64,000 bases of DNA from Monodelphis domestica (GCF_027887165.1 NC_077233.1:183209114-183273113), one strand, 5' to 3'. Counted from the stretch's first letter, positions 24,893 through 35,775 are shown. Program-made: numbers and translations. Notes: generated by a model from the sequence alone, not told the origin.

Positions 24893-25400
24893 AATAAGCA
24901 TTTATTAAGCACCTGCTATGGGTCAGTACTCTATTAAGACTTTTGCAAATATTATCTCATTGGTCCTCACAACAACCCTGTGAGGTAGGGACTATTTTTT
25001 AAACCTATAAACTGTATTTAAACTTTAAATCTATAAACTGTCATGTTACAGTTGGGGAACCTAAGGCAAATGGAGATTAAGTGACTTGCTCATTTCACAC
25101 AGCAAGTAAATGTCTGATGCCATTTTTGAACTAAGAGTTTCCTGATTAAAGGTCCAGCATTCTATCCACTGCACCTCCCCTGCTTCCTAGGATAAACAGG
25201 TTAAACTCCTTTGCTCATGATGAATATAAGTAGTCTTTAACATATAAATTCAGTTCCAACTTCTTCCTCCCTTTACAGATAAAGAAATTGGATTCTAGAC
25301 ATCTTAAGGGATTTGCCTAAAGTCACACAGGTAGTAAGCATCAGAGGTGAGGTTTGAGTCAAGGGACTGACTCCAGAGTCCTTTCATGTTCCATCATATC
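24893..25400 (-). mobile_element. Two MIR/CORE-SINE copies
   Basis: First copy about 24893-25190: 'taagcatttattaagcacctgctatgggtcag...cctcacaacaaccctgtgaggtaggg...ggcaaatggagattaag'. Second, diverged, about 25255-25400: 'cctttacagataaagaaattgg...cacacaggtagtaagcatcagagg'. Confidence 0.7.
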
Positions 25401-25446
25401 CCACTACAAATCATCAAAGGCTAGACCACTTGTTAGAAATATTGTA

Positions 25447-25590
25447 AGGGCATCTAGGTGGCTCAGTGGATGGAGAGCCAGGCCTAGAGATGGGAGGACC
25501 TGGGTTCAAATGTAGTCCCAAATACTTCCTAGCTGCCTGACTTTGGGTAAGTCATTTAACCCCAAATGCTTATCCCTCACTATTCTAGAC
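25447..25590 (+). mobile_element. tRNA-like marsupial SINE, 3'-truncated
   Basis: 'gggcatctaggtggctcagtggatggagagcc...gacctgggttcaaatgtag...tgggtaagtcatttaacc'; the GGTAAGGG tail is lost. Confidence 0.8.
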
Positions 25591-25734
25591 ATCCCTGAAA
25601 TTTCTGTGATTTAAGTGACTTACCCAAAGTCAGGGAGCTAGTAAGAGGTAGAGCCAGGACAACTAGAGGCAACAGTCACCATGGTTGTCAGTAATAACAA
25701 TTTAAATGGATTTGATCTTAGGTTTATTAGAAGT

Positions 25735-25955
25735 GGTGGTAAAGCATCTAGGTGGTATTGTAAATTGAATCTTGGATCTGAATTCATAATCCTACTCCAA
25801 ACACAGTGTAAACCTGGACAGACAAATCATTTAATGACTTGGGCTTCACTTTTCTTGATTATCAGAGTTGTTGTGAGGATCAAATAATTTATGCATGTAC
25901 TTTGAAAACCTTAAAGTGATGCATACATAAATGCCAACTATTATTTGCCAAGGGT
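25735..25955 (+). mobile_element. MIR/CORE-SINE, diverged
   Basis: 'aaacctggacagacaaatcatttaatgacttggg...tcagagttgttgtgaggatcaaataatttatgcatg...aaccttaaagtgatgcatacataaatgcc'. Confidence 0.6.
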
Positions 25956-26139
25956 TTTTCCCACCACGTTATAATTCCTTTTTTACCTAAGAAGCAATAA
26001 AGGCCCAGAAAACTTAAGTTCAAGGTCATAAAACTAGTAAATACCAATCTGTCATTCAAAGTCAGTTCTTTTGATGCTATAAATCAGCAGACTTTCCAAT
26101 ACACCAAGCTGCTTTCCAACATAAGTGAAAAATATTGCT

Positions 26140-26300
26140 TTAGGATCATATATTCAGGGTTGAAAGGGATCTTAAAAGCTCTTCTCTTTAAAACTTCTCA
26201 TTTTACAGATGAGGAAACTGAGGCCTGAGAAGGTTCAATGAACTCAAGTCGCCAGCATTTAGCACAATACCTAAACATAACACGCACTTAATAAATGCTC
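26140..26300 (-). mobile_element. MIR/CORE-SINE fragment
   Basis: 'ctcattttacagatgaggaaactgaggcctgagaagg', followed by 'agcacaatacctaaacataacacgcacttaataaatgctcc', possibly a second 3' tail. Confidence 0.6.
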
Positions 26301-26643
26301 CTTGACTGACTTGAGGATCATCTGCTTTTGAAGTGATCCTTTCTACTATGCTATATTGATTTTTATGTTTATTTTATTAAAAAAAAAAACCAATTCCTGA
26401 GAGAGAATAAGTGAACTTTTTAGATGTGGGAATTCTTTGGGCTCTTGGGACGCGGGATGTAAATTCAAAGGATATTATCATTTATTACCAACAACATCAT
26501 TATCTAACACCTTACTAAAGGGAATACTTTCCCTTCTCTCCTCCAGAGGAAGCTGCGGATTTCTCTTTGGGCCCGCCCCCTTACCAGAGGGAGGTTGAAA
26601 GGCACTGGGGTGGGGGCGGGCCGCGAACGAGGGCTTGCGCTAT

Positions 26644-26663
26644 GTATGATGGGATTTGTAGTC
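26644..26663 (-). promoter_or_regulatory. ZNF143/THAP11-type site, reverse
   Basis: GTATGATGGGATTTGTAGTC is, on the other strand, GACTACAAATCCCATCATAC. This is close to the known ACTACAATTCCCAGCATGC element of housekeeping promoters. Confidence 0.75.
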
Positions 26664-26720
26664 CGAACACGACTAGTTTGTGGCCCTCATCGAGTCCCGG
26701 TCGCAGGGGCCCCTAGAATG

Positions 26721-26741
26721 AACTCCACTTCCCAGCATTCC
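26721..26741 (+). promoter_or_regulatory. ZNF143/THAP11-type site, forward
   Basis: The + strand reads AACTCCACTTCCCAGCATTC, then C. It keeps the TTCCCAGCAT core of the ACTACAATTCCCAGCATGC element, about 57 bases from the reverse site. Confidence 0.75.
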
Positions 26742-26943
26742 CGGCGGTGGCCGTAAAGCGCGAGGGCCGACCGGCCGGGTTCCGGGGCTGAATGTCAGTA
26801 CCGGGCTGTAAGGCTTGGGGGGAAGGTGGTTGGCGGTTCGTCTGCGGCAGTCGCCGCCACCGTTGCCGCTTCTGCTGCCGCGGGTTTTCGGCGGCTCCCG
26901 GGATGAAGCCGTGAGGGGAAACCACAGGGAGGGGGCCGCGGAG

Positions 26944-27023
26944 ATGTTTGGCCGCTCGCGGAGCTGGGTGGGTGGGGGACATGGGAAGTCCTCCCGCAGC
27001 ATCCACTCCTTGGACCACCTAAA
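26944..27023 (+). CDS. CLEC16A: CLEC16A exon 1 (coding part)
   Basis: Start of CLEC16A, a membrane-associated regulator of endolysosomal traffic and mitophagy (the Drosophila homologue is Ema; in mammals it works with the E3 ligase Nrdp1/RNF41). Despite the name it has no proven lectin fold. The exon gives codons 1-26 and two bases of codon 27: MFGRSRSWVGGGHGK, then SSRSIHSLDHL. Human has TSRN where this has SSRS. The ATG lies in a good context (ggagATGt, with a G three bases before). The donor is AA|gtaagt at 27024. It is separated by a 21.6-kb intron from exon 2. Confidence 0.95.
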
Positions 27024-27310
27024 GTAAGTTGGGGGAGGTGGGTGGGGATGGCAGGGTTTCTCTTGGGGGAGGGGAAGGAGAGCACCAGTTTCCAGGTGGT
27101 AGTGGTGGTGGTGGAGTTGGAGGGTGGGAAAGAGGAGAGCGAGAGACCCCAGGTTGGGAGGACCAGGCCGGCAGGTGGCTGAGGCCGGTGATCAGGTCTT
27201 ACACACCGAACCCAGGAATAGGAATGAGGGGGGAGGAAGAAAAATACCCCTATATTGAGAGGAGTAAGGGGGACGGAAAGGCCGAGGGCCTGGGGGCCGG
27301 GTCGACGGGT
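27024..27310 (+). promoter_or_regulatory. CLEC16A: 5' end of CLEC16A intron 1, CpG-island shoulder
   Basis: G-rich (ggtggtagtggtggtggtgg, gggggagg) with scattered CpGs. Continues the promoter island but has no further motif that I can name. Confidence 0.5.
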
Positions 27311-27865
27311 GTCTAGACCAACGTGCAGAAGCCAATGATAGGAATTAGCAGCAGTAGGATGGAAGGACCAAGTCTCTTTAGATGGGAGCGAGCACCTGAA
27401 GAGTAATGCACCTCCCCCTCTCCCCCCGGGGTTTAGGGGAGAAAAGGGTGATAAAAGAAAGGTATTGGGGGTGAGGAAGGGTACTGATTCTGTGAAGATT
27501 GATCCCAGGTTGGGTGCTGGTGGTGGTGAGAAGAGTCGGGGGAGGGGGGGTCGGGCGGGCAAAGGTTGTGCAAAATAGGAATCCTAGAAGAAAAGAAGGG
27601 CTGTGGGAGTTAGGCAGGAATTTAGACAGGCAAGCAGGAGCAGATGCCCTTGTCAGTCACCGATGGTCGTTTTCTCTTGTCTGTTAAATGGTACCTACCA
27701 GATTTTGAACAACATGCCATAGAGTCCTATTGAACGTTTTGTTGACCCTCGTTTGTGTTTCGTGGTGGTTCTGAGTTTTGCTCAGCCTTGACAGTTCTTT
27801 GCCTTTCTTTGCATCCCCCAAATCTTAGTAGTGCCTAGCACATAGCAAGTTGTTGAGTGGAACCA

Positions 27866-28040
27866 GTAGATCTGAAGATTAGGAGGTGGAAGGGACCTTA
27901 GGGATAATCTAGTAAAACCTTTAAAGATGAGGAAACTGAGGCCCAGGTAAAGGAAGTGAGTGCTTTGCCCAATATGACTGCAGTAATAAGAGCTAGAATT
28001 TAAATACATTCTGTTTTCAGGGCCAGTGCACTTTATACTA
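27866..28040 (-). mobile_element. MIR/CORE-SINE
   Basis: 'gaagattaggaggtggaagggaccttaggg...aaagatgaggaaactgaggcccagg...cagggccagtgcactttat'. Confidence 0.7.
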
Positions 28041-28980
28041 TACTGTGCTTTAGTGACTGAGAAGTCAGGAGGGGTTAGGGGGAAAGTTAGGAACTTTTTG
28101 ATTGTGCATGGACCAGGAGATATGCAGAAGATACTCAGATTGTCTTGCTGTGTCCTAGAAAATGCTTATATTAACTGTTTAGCTTGTGTCATCAGATGCT
28201 ATTTTTGTCATTTCATCTGCCATTAATTAGATCTACTTAGTCACTATAACAGATTAAAGGAATTGTCAGGTTGTTTTCAGTCTTGTATTGCCTGTTTACA
28301 AGCTGAATAAGACTGAACAGTAGACTAAAATTTAAGTTTTTTTAATTGATTTTGACTGAAGGAAGCATAAGGGCAGCTGTTTGTGATAGAGTATTTAGCC
28401 ACCTATTTTATAGTAAGATTATTTTTTGTATGTATCTTTACTTTCCTACCCTGCAAATCCCAATGAGAGATTAAAAGAGCTTCCTATTAGTCAAAATTTT
28501 AGTTTTCTAAAAGGATGGGCAACTCTAATTTCTAGACCATTTCTTAAAATCTTTTGTGTGTGACACTGTAGAAATTGCATTGGAGTATATAAAATCAGAT
28601 GAACAGAATTAAGGTGCCATATCTGATTTAAGCTGTGTGGCTGGAACAGGTAGTAATAATATGCAGAGATATATAATTATTTACCAAAATACCACAAGCA
28701 GTTGTTAGTGCTTAGAATAATGGCAAGAACCTGATGCTTGCTGATTTAACATTCATTACTTTTATTAGTAAAATTATTTGGTCACCACAAAACACAATAT
28801 TCTATTCATATTCAGTTTTTTAAAGAAACTTATTTATTTTTGCTTTCATTTCCAATTCTATCAAAATTTGGCATATTTAAAAGTTGATTTTGATGGCAAT
28901 TGTATTCTTAGTACATCATTTGTGTCCTTAAAACATTATATGGTATAAGGGCAAGTAAATTCTATTTTCTATTTCCTGGA
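28041..28980. other. Intron 1, nothing recognised
   Basis: AT-rich intronic sequence with no supported feature. Confidence 0.5.
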
Positions 28981-28984
28981 TGTT

Positions 28985-29310
28985 TTTTCTAGCCGGGTTA
29001 CTTATACTCTGGTCTCCTCCCACCTGAACTTTTCCACCTCACTCAGGGCTTTGACTAGTGAGCTTTCACCTTATGTTCCGTATCCCAGATCCACAATAAT
29101 ACTTCATGGCCAACTCCAAGGGATGCTGCAAATCATTATCCTCCCCAACCTCAAAAACCCCATCTCCCAAGCCTTCACTTCTAATTCTAGCTTCCTTTAT
29201 ATGTTATCTTCCCCTATTAGAATGTGAATTCCCTGAGGGCAGTGACTGATTTGTTTGCTTGCTTATTTCTGTATCCCTAGTGCTTAGCACAGTTTCTGGC
29301 ACATTTTTTT
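28985..29310 (+). mobile_element. L2 3'-end fragment
   Basis: 'gggttacttatactctggtctcctcccacc...', 'gaatgtgaattccctgagggcagtgac', 'tatccctagtgcttagcacagtttctggcac'. Confidence 0.75.
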
Positions 29311-29389
29311 AAATGCTTTTTTTATCCAGTCATTGAGAATCAGATTTGGATTCTAGTGTATTGGAAAGCAATTTTGAATTATGGTAAGA

Positions 29390-29770
29390 AAGTGACTAAC
29401 ATTTCATGGATATATGAATGTAATGGAATATTACTGTACTATAAGATATAACTATAGGGAGGCATTGGAAACTTATATGAAGCTATGGAAAGTGAAGTGA
29501 ACAGAATCAGGAAAACCAATATACACAATAACTGACAATGTAGATGAAAAATAACGAAAAATTGAAACTGAATGCTCTGTAATTATAATTACTAAGTTTT
29601 CCTCCTCAGGAGAGATAGGAGAATACAGCTCATTCTCTTTTTTGCATCTATGAATGTGGAACACCACATAAGATTAAAGTGTTGATTAGTTTTGTTAAAC
29701 AGCTTTTCCTTTCCTCTTTTATTTGTTATAGGAAACAGTGGGAAAAGAGATATTAAACAGTCTTAAAATT
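29390..29770 (+). mobile_element. L1 3'-end fragment
   Basis: 'ggatatatgaatgtaatggaatattactgtactataag', 'gaacagaatcaggaaaacc', 'acacaataactgacaatg' and 'gctctgtaattataattacta' follow the end of marsupial L1 ORF2 and 3' UTR. Heavily eroded. Confidence 0.65.
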
Positions 29771-30079
29771 TTTCTTCATAAGGGAGGGAGGTAGGGTTTG
29801 GGACTAGATAGTTGACATTAAAGGCCCTTTCTAGTTCTCAAATTACATTGAGCCTGTTTAATCTTCCTAAATCATAGGTTTTAGATATTACTCCTTTATT
29901 GAGGACATATACTGATTTCCAGTTGTCTACTATGTCAAGTTGAAATTTTTGATGTAGAAACACTGAATATAGAGTCAAAAGATCTGTAGCTTAGAGGTCA
30001 CCACATTCTATAAGTAAAGAGACTGAAGCCTAATGAAACTGAGTGACTTGTTTATATTTATTCTGCATTTATTTTTATA

Positions 30080-30810
30080 TGTCCTTGTTTTCTCCCCCTT
30101 TAGAATGAAAGCTCCTTAAGCAGGGATTGTTTCATTCTTATATTTGTATCCCCAGTGCCCAACACAGTTCCTGGCACTTAATAAATACTTCTTGATTGGA
30201 ATTGAATGAGGTAGGATTTTAATTCAGTTCCTCTGACTCCAAGTCTAGCATTTTTTCCTCTGTATCAGGGCTTCCACTTATAGCCATAGGTACATTACTT
30301 CCCTCCTCTAAGGCTCAGTTTCCTTACCTGTAAAATGCTAGTCTAGATAATCTCTCAAGTCTCTTGTAGTTCTAAAATCCTTTGATCCTAAGAATCCTCT
30401 GTCTAGCTTTTTATGCCCTGTATATAATCTGATTCCATTCTCCCTGTTCATCAGTTTTCTAATTCTTGGCTCAGTGACCTTACTCAGTGCTGTTTTTCCT
30501 GTATAAAATATCCTCACTGCCTAGCCATATGCTCCCCATTTTTCAGTGCCTAGGTTCTTCTGTAAAAATTTACCAGTGCTTCCAGCCTATCTTGATCTTT
30601 TCCTTTTACTTATTGCTTTTTAAACTTTTTGTCTCTACTTTATAATGAACATTTTATTATATATTGTTTGCTCTGTTTCATGACTTTTCTCCCCAATTAG
30701 ATTCTAAATTTATAATCAGTAGAGATTGTATTGTGTTCTTTGCAATCCCACTATAGCACCAAGCACAGATAATCCAATAATACATTTTATAATTCTTTAA
30801 AATACTTATT
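30080..30810 (+). mobile_element. L2 3'-end fragments, two
   Basis: First about 30080-30210: 'gaatgaaagctccttaagcagggattg...ccccagtgcccaacacagttcctggcac'. Second about 30405-30810: 'ttttatgccctgtatataatctgattcc...cccaattagattctaaatttataatc...agcaccaagcacag'. A MIR-like piece, 'ggctcagtttccttacctgtaaaatgc', lies between them. Confidence 0.65.
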
Positions 30811-31339
30811 GGCTGGTATTTGAGGTTATGTCACTTCAATGTATATCCAAATACCTGTAGCTTTTTACTGAGTTAGACTGTGTTTGGTTGTTACTTTTGC
30901 TGCTAGGCTGAATCTTTCTTTGGCGTGAAAATTACAGCTATATAGACAACAGATGAAGCATGTAGTGGTAGGCTTAATGATATACCAGCCCCAGTCTTGC
31001 TCACTGACCTAGTTTACATTTTTTAGGCATGAGTCACAGGGAGAAGCTGTGCACATAAGCACCTTGATTTAATTTTATTTTCTAGTGTCATTCTATAGAT
31101 TTTAATGGTTTCTCCATTATTTGGGAGGCATTAAATTGAAGGTTGCCAAAGCTTGATATTTGGAGAATGCTCTCTATCTGTCTTTATATCTAAAGTAGCA
31201 CAGCTCTCGCACTGTTTCTCAGGTGACCCACAAGGAAGACACTGCCTTTTGATAATAACATTTGTTTCTCACTTGAATACTTAATTTCCTTTGTATGATT
31301 TGGAAAGGGGCTTGATATGAATCGATTCTAAACATTTAT

Positions 31340-32110
31340 TAAGTGTTTCTAGGGCCCGGAGATAATCCAGGACTCAAATGGATCCGTGATCTTCTGGATT
31401 CAAGAGTTGCCTTCAACATTGCCATTCACAACTTATTAAACCTTGTTTTTCCTGTGGTACTCTCTTTCCAGTTCTTCTAAAAGTTCACTCAGTAGGTGAT
31501 CTACCCATGTTTCAGGGGCTTATCTTGTTATATCCTGACATGGAGGAAGGGAATTAGTATATCCTGGTAACTTTCCATCAATCATTCTTTACTCTTGTTA
31601 CCTGACCAACTTATCTTGTCTTCCTATCATGTAATTCCTTGGTGATGAACTTTATCATTTTCTTTCAGAAAATGTTTTTGGTTTTGTTATATGCCTCAGC
31701 CAGTTTTTATCTACTATATGCTTCTCCATTGCCTTCTTGTGATATAATCTTTTAGGAGGCAGTAGTGTTCTTTATCTTACTGCTATATAGGAACACCAAT
31801 AAAATGTTATTATATAGGAACATTGATAAAATGTTAGTTTTGAAAAGCGAGGTCTTCATTTTAATGAATGCTTGGAGTCAATAAAATAACTTTGCTATTT
31901 CTTGAAAGCAGTCTAATCCATTCTCCCTGTCAACTTGACCCAAATTGTCCATCTTGTGGTATCTGTCCCAGATATAAATGCTGTAGAATAACCTTCATAG
32001 CATGTCCAGATGCATATTGAAATCTGGCCATTCTTCAAATATTTTGTATTTCCCTGGCCCTAGAAGCATTTCCTTCCTCTGATTTGAGAGGGTAAAAGGT
32101 GAGCATCAGA
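31340..32110 (-). mobile_element. RTE (BovB-clade) LINE fragment, C-terminal ORF2
   Basis: In reverse it reads IYIWDRYHKMDNLGQVDREN, then MKTSLFKTNIL, then ETWVDHLLSELLEELEREYH, in the order expected for the RTE ORF2 C-terminus (reverse-transcriptase end, then the W.DDL-type tail). It has several in-frame stops and is an old insertion. RTE LINEs are the usual mobilisers of the RTE-tailed SINEs seen throughout the window. Confidence 0.65.
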
Positions 32111-32426
32111 GAACTCTTTGAAGACCCTCCATTTCAGAAGAGAGTCCAGTGCAACCACCTTTCATTTCCTACCTAGCTAATCTCCTAGACTTGTCCTTTG
32201 TGTCCAATAATCTATCTTTCTGCAAGATTTCATCAATTCAGACTCACATCTTCTCATTATTCCCTGGCCCCTCTCTCCCTATGGTTGGAAAAGGGGAAAG
32301 TTGTACATTAGAAAGCTCCTCTCAGCTCATAATTTCCCATACAGTTGTAGGTTGTCACCATGTCACTGTGCCCACTAACCTTCCCTTCCCTTTTTTTAAC
32401 CCCTAAATTTTATGTTTGTCTTACCC

Positions 32427-32801
32427 TAGGGGTCCCCAAACTTTTTACACAGGGGGCCAGTTCTCTGTCCCTCAGACCTTCGGAGGGCCAGACTATAAAA
32501 AAAAAATTATGAACAAATCCCCAGGCAGCAGTATACACAGTGGAATCCCCTCCCCCAGATCGCCACTCACCATGCTGACATCTTCCATTGTGCAGCCACA
32601 TAATTCTTTGCGTGGTACCTCATTCACTTCCTCTCAGAACAAGGTGCCATGTAAAGGATTATGTCCCCAGAAGTAGTACTGTATGTGAGTGACGCCTGAC
32701 CACTAATGAAAGAGGAGCCCCTTCCGAAAGTGTGGTGGGAGCCAGATTAATGGCTTCAGGAGGCCACATGTGACTGGCGGGCCGTAGTTTGGGGACCCCT
32801 G
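32427..32801 (+). mobile_element. hAT-type miniature DNA transposon, copy 2
   Basis: Ends TAGGGGTCCCCAAACTTTTT and AGTTTGGGGACCCCTG form a near-perfect inverted repeat. The flanking octamers tcttaccc (32419-32426) and ttttaccc (32802-32809) differ at one base: the 8-base target duplication typical of hAT transposition. About 110 bases shorter than the copy at 1874 and without a transposase. Confidence 0.88.
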
Positions 32802-32878
32802 TTTTACCCCATTATATTAGAGCTGCTTGAAGGCAGGGTCCGTCTTTTGCCTTTCTTTGTATCTCTAGTGTTTATATA

Positions 32879-32879
<1 letters not shown>

Positions 32880-32932
<53 letters not shown>
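32880..32932. repeat. (TA)n microsatellite
   Basis: About 25 uninterrupted TA units within the L2-like 3' end. Confidence 0.95.
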
Positions 32933-32934
<2 letters not shown>

Positions 32935-32999
32935 TATATAGTATGACAGGTGTTTAATAAAAGGTTATTGACCATTTTCTGTGTGGATAAATAAGTCAA

Positions 33000-33500
33000 A
33001 CTCCTTTGATTATAGATTTTTATTTTCTAGGAGGCTCTGGCAGTGTTCTGGGGCTTGATATAGTCAGCACAAGGACATCTGAAAATAGAAGCATTGGGAG
33101 GGCTCACCATCCATAGGAAATACTTCCTTTACCTGACTGCCCTGAATCTTTTTCATCACAATGGTGAATACCTGTTCTGAACATGCAACTCCCTATTTTA
33201 CGTCTCACATCATGTTTTTTAATCAGTATCATTGAACAGGTTATCTGTTCAATCTCCCAAGAAATTTTAAAACACTTTGCTGTAAAAGAGCTGGAAAAGT
33301 GACTTTAAAAAAATAGGCATTATATGCTTTTTCATCATCAACAATAAGCACAAAGATCTTATAGTCTATATCTTTCAGTTAATTATGAGGTAGTAAAGAT
33401 GTAGTCTGTTTTTGAATATTGTTTATAAAAGCCCATTTTTCTTCTCATCTGGGATGTCTGATTTGTAAATAGATGACTCTCATAAATATTTTGTCTAAAA
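33000..33500. other. Intron 1, nothing recognised
   Basis: No supported feature. Confidence 0.5.
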
Positions 33501-33504
33501 ACAG

Positions 33505-33670
33505 GTAGCTAGGAAACATTAAGGTGGATCAGGGGATTGAGAGTCAAGCCTATAGTGTGGAGGGCCTGGGTTCAAACCTTGCCTCAGACACTTCCTAGCT
33601 GTGTGACCCTATGAAAGTCATTTAATCCCTCTTGCTTGGCTCTTATTGTTCTTCTGCCTTGGAACCTAGT
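33505..33670 (+). mobile_element. tRNA-like marsupial SINE, 3'-truncated
   Basis: 'ggtagctaggaaacattaaggtggatcaggggattgagag...gggcctgggttcaaaccttg...cttctgccttggaacc'. Diverged head, tail lost. Confidence 0.75.
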
Positions 33671-34195
33671 AAGTTGGAGATCTAGTAAGCTGGCCAGTTT
33701 TACTGGACCAAAAGGAAAGGATATATTAAGGGGAGAAATGTATAATAATTCTAAAAAGGTAGGTTGTAACTAAGTAGTGAAAGAATTGACAACCCAATCT
33801 GAAATTTATATTTTATGTTAGAGGCACTGGGATCTACTGGAGCTTCTTTAGTAGACGATTGACAGTCATACCTGGGCTTTAAAATATTACTTAGGCAATC
33901 ATATGGAGTATAGATTGGAGAGGAAAGATGTGAACCAGGGAGGCCAGTTAAAACTATAACAATAGACAGTGAAATGAAGGTCTGAATTAGAATAGATATG
34001 AGATATGAAGGTAGAATAAATTAGACTTGACAATTTATATGGATATGGGGGGATGAATAAGAGTATGACATCAAGGATGAGTCTAAGGAACCCTTCCTGG
34101 GTGACTGGAAGGATAGTAGTCCCTTGTAAGAATGGTGAGTTTGGGATAAAGGTAATGAAGAAAGATATGAGAAGATATATTTTTATAATATTGAA
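33671..34195. repeat. Possible ancient interspersed repeat
   Basis: 'gggatctactggagcttctttagtagacg', 'aggcaatcatatgg', 'aggtagaataaattagacttgac', 'gggggatgaataagag...catcaaggatgagtctaagg' resemble a widespread old mammalian repeat whose name I cannot give. Confidence 0.35.
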
Positions 34196-34199
34196 TTAT

Positions 34200-34765
34200 T
34201 TCTATTTCTGAGTCCCAATTTGAGGCTCAGACTCGGACTTCATTCCTTTGTTCTTAGGGCATTCCAAGAAATTCCCTACCCCAGAGAATCTTCCACTGTA
34301 GGCAAATAGAAGATTGAGATGATGAAGTTTTAACTAACTAACTCAGGCAAGATGTGCCTAAATGCAATAAAATATGAGTCCTTCAGTTCCTCATTAAGAA
34401 TCATTACAGGGGTTGAATTTGACCAGACAGAACTTGACTTCGCCCCCCAATAATTGAGGAACATAAGATCTCTATGCAACTACCAACCATCTATGAGGAG
34501 ATGGGGAGAAGTTGAGAGTTTTGATGGATCACTTCCTCATTAGCTATTCACCAATTAGAGATGTTTTGGGATGTCCAAGGGAGGGGCTGAAAAATGAGTT
34601 CCCAAAATTGTCTATTTATGGATCTGTATGAGGGGACTTCTTCATCTTTGATCACCAAGAGATCACTGACCAATTAACTTATTGGTCAATGCTAGCCTAA
34701 TCAATAAATTGATTTTCTTACCCAGAAGCCAGTCTCTCAGAAATTTTAATTGTTACTGATAAAAT
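34200..34765 (+). mobile_element. Putative solo LTR (fossil endogenous retrovirus)
   Basis: Has the order expected of an LTR: upstream region, a TATA-like TATTTATGG, a polyadenylation-type AATAAA before 'ttgattttcttacccag', and an end near 'tctcagaaattttaattgttac'. No internal viral sequence adjoins it. Family unknown; identified by layout only. Confidence 0.45.
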
Positions 34766-34889
34766 AAAGACTTTTTTTCTAATTGCCACTAGGTATTTTA
34801 TTTTTAAGATGGGGAGAGTTGGACTTTTTTTTTTTATAAGATCTGTTATGTGTTTTTGTTTTATTTATTACTCCAACTTTTAAATTTAT

Positions 34890-35480
34890 AGACAGGATTC
34901 AAAATATATTAGCCACAAAAGGGGCATATACTTTCTGTTCACCTTATTGTTCCTTCAACATTTCATCATATACCATTTTTCAACTGATAAATACAGCCTC
35001 AGTTTCTAATTCTTTTGCCACCACAAAAGGAGCTGCTCTAAGGTACTTTTTTCTCTTTGGGATATAGACCTGATATTGATATCATGAAGTCAAAGTATAT
35101 GCACAGTTTAATAATAGCTTTTTAGGCATAATTCCAAATTACTTTCCAGAATAGCAATACCAATTCACAGTTTCTTCATTAGTAGAGTAACGTACCTATT
35201 TTTTCACAGTTTCTCCAGCATTTGTCAGTTTTCTTTTTGGTCAACTTGCTATTCTGAGATATATGAGGTGGTGCCTCAGAGTTGTTTTAATTTGCATTTT
35301 TCTCATTATTAACTTTAAAAACATTTTTAATTTTAATAAATTTCCACATAAGTTTTCATTATTTACATTTTTAATATGGCTATTGATAGCTTAGATTTCT
35401 TCCTTTGAAAAATTCCTATTCATATCCTTTGACCAATTATTAATTGGGAAATGGCTCTTATTCTTATAAATTTGAATCAG
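34890..35480 (-). mobile_element. L1 3'-region fragment
   Basis: 'tttgccaccacaaaaggagctgctc', 'tttctctttgggatatagacctgatattg', 'agttgttttaatttgcatttttctcattatt', 'cctttgaccaattattaattgggaaatgg' are reverse marsupial L1 3' UTR blocks. Confidence 0.7.
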
Positions 35481-35496
35481 TTCCAATATATCTTAG

Positions 35497-35540
35497 AAAG
35501 TATATATATATATATATGCATATATATATATATATATGAG
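35497..35540. repeat. (TA)n with central TGCA, self-complementary
   Basis: tatatatatatatatatgca followed by another TA run forms a nearly perfect palindrome of about 40 bases, at the edge of the L1 fragment. Confidence 0.85.
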
Positions 35541-35679
35541 ATTTCTCTTTATAAAAGAAATTTGCTACAAAGATTCCTCTCTAATCTACCAACTTTCCTT
35601 CTAATTTTTGTTGCATTGGCTTTGATTGTACAAAAACTTTAAAAATTTTATGTAGAGGTTTTATTGTTTTTGTTTTGTT

Positions 35680-35775
35680 TTTTAAATAAATTTTTATTGA
35701 TATCTGTTTTTCACATCATCATAGTTTCCCCAGATATTCCTCTTCCCTTCCCTTTCTGGTATAAACCTTAAAATT
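35680..35775 (-). mobile_element. L1 3'-terminal fragment
   Basis: 'aataaatttttattgatatctgtttttcacatcatcatag' and a pyrimidine-rich block match another marsupial L1 3' end, in reverse. Confidence 0.5.

Larger units (their letters stand above)
26560..26943 (+). promoter_or_regulatory. CLEC16A: CLEC16A CpG-island promoter and 5' UTR
   Basis: GC-rich, CpG-dense block beginning with GGGCCCGCCCCC and GGGGGCGGGCC Sp1-type boxes and running into exon 1. It has no TATA box. Two ZNF143/THAP11-type motifs in opposite orientation lie at 26644-26663 and 26721-26741. CpG density continues to about 27310, inside intron 1. The start site is not determinable from sequence; 5' UTR length is probably 150-250 bases. 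Confidence 0.8.
32150..32995 (+). mobile_element. L2-like element split by a hAT insertion
   Basis: Left part 'cctagctaatctcctagacttgtcc...ttgtcaccatgtcactgtgcccac', right part 'gagctgcttgaaggcagggtccg...gacaggtgtttaataaaaggttattgacc'. The hAT copy at 32427-32801 and a TA repeat interrupt it. Confidence 0.55.

Noticed and set aside
26795-27562. 255-codon - frame across the CLEC16A promoter
   Set aside because: Shadow of CLEC16A exon 1 and GC-rich composition; proline-rich text with no family likeness.
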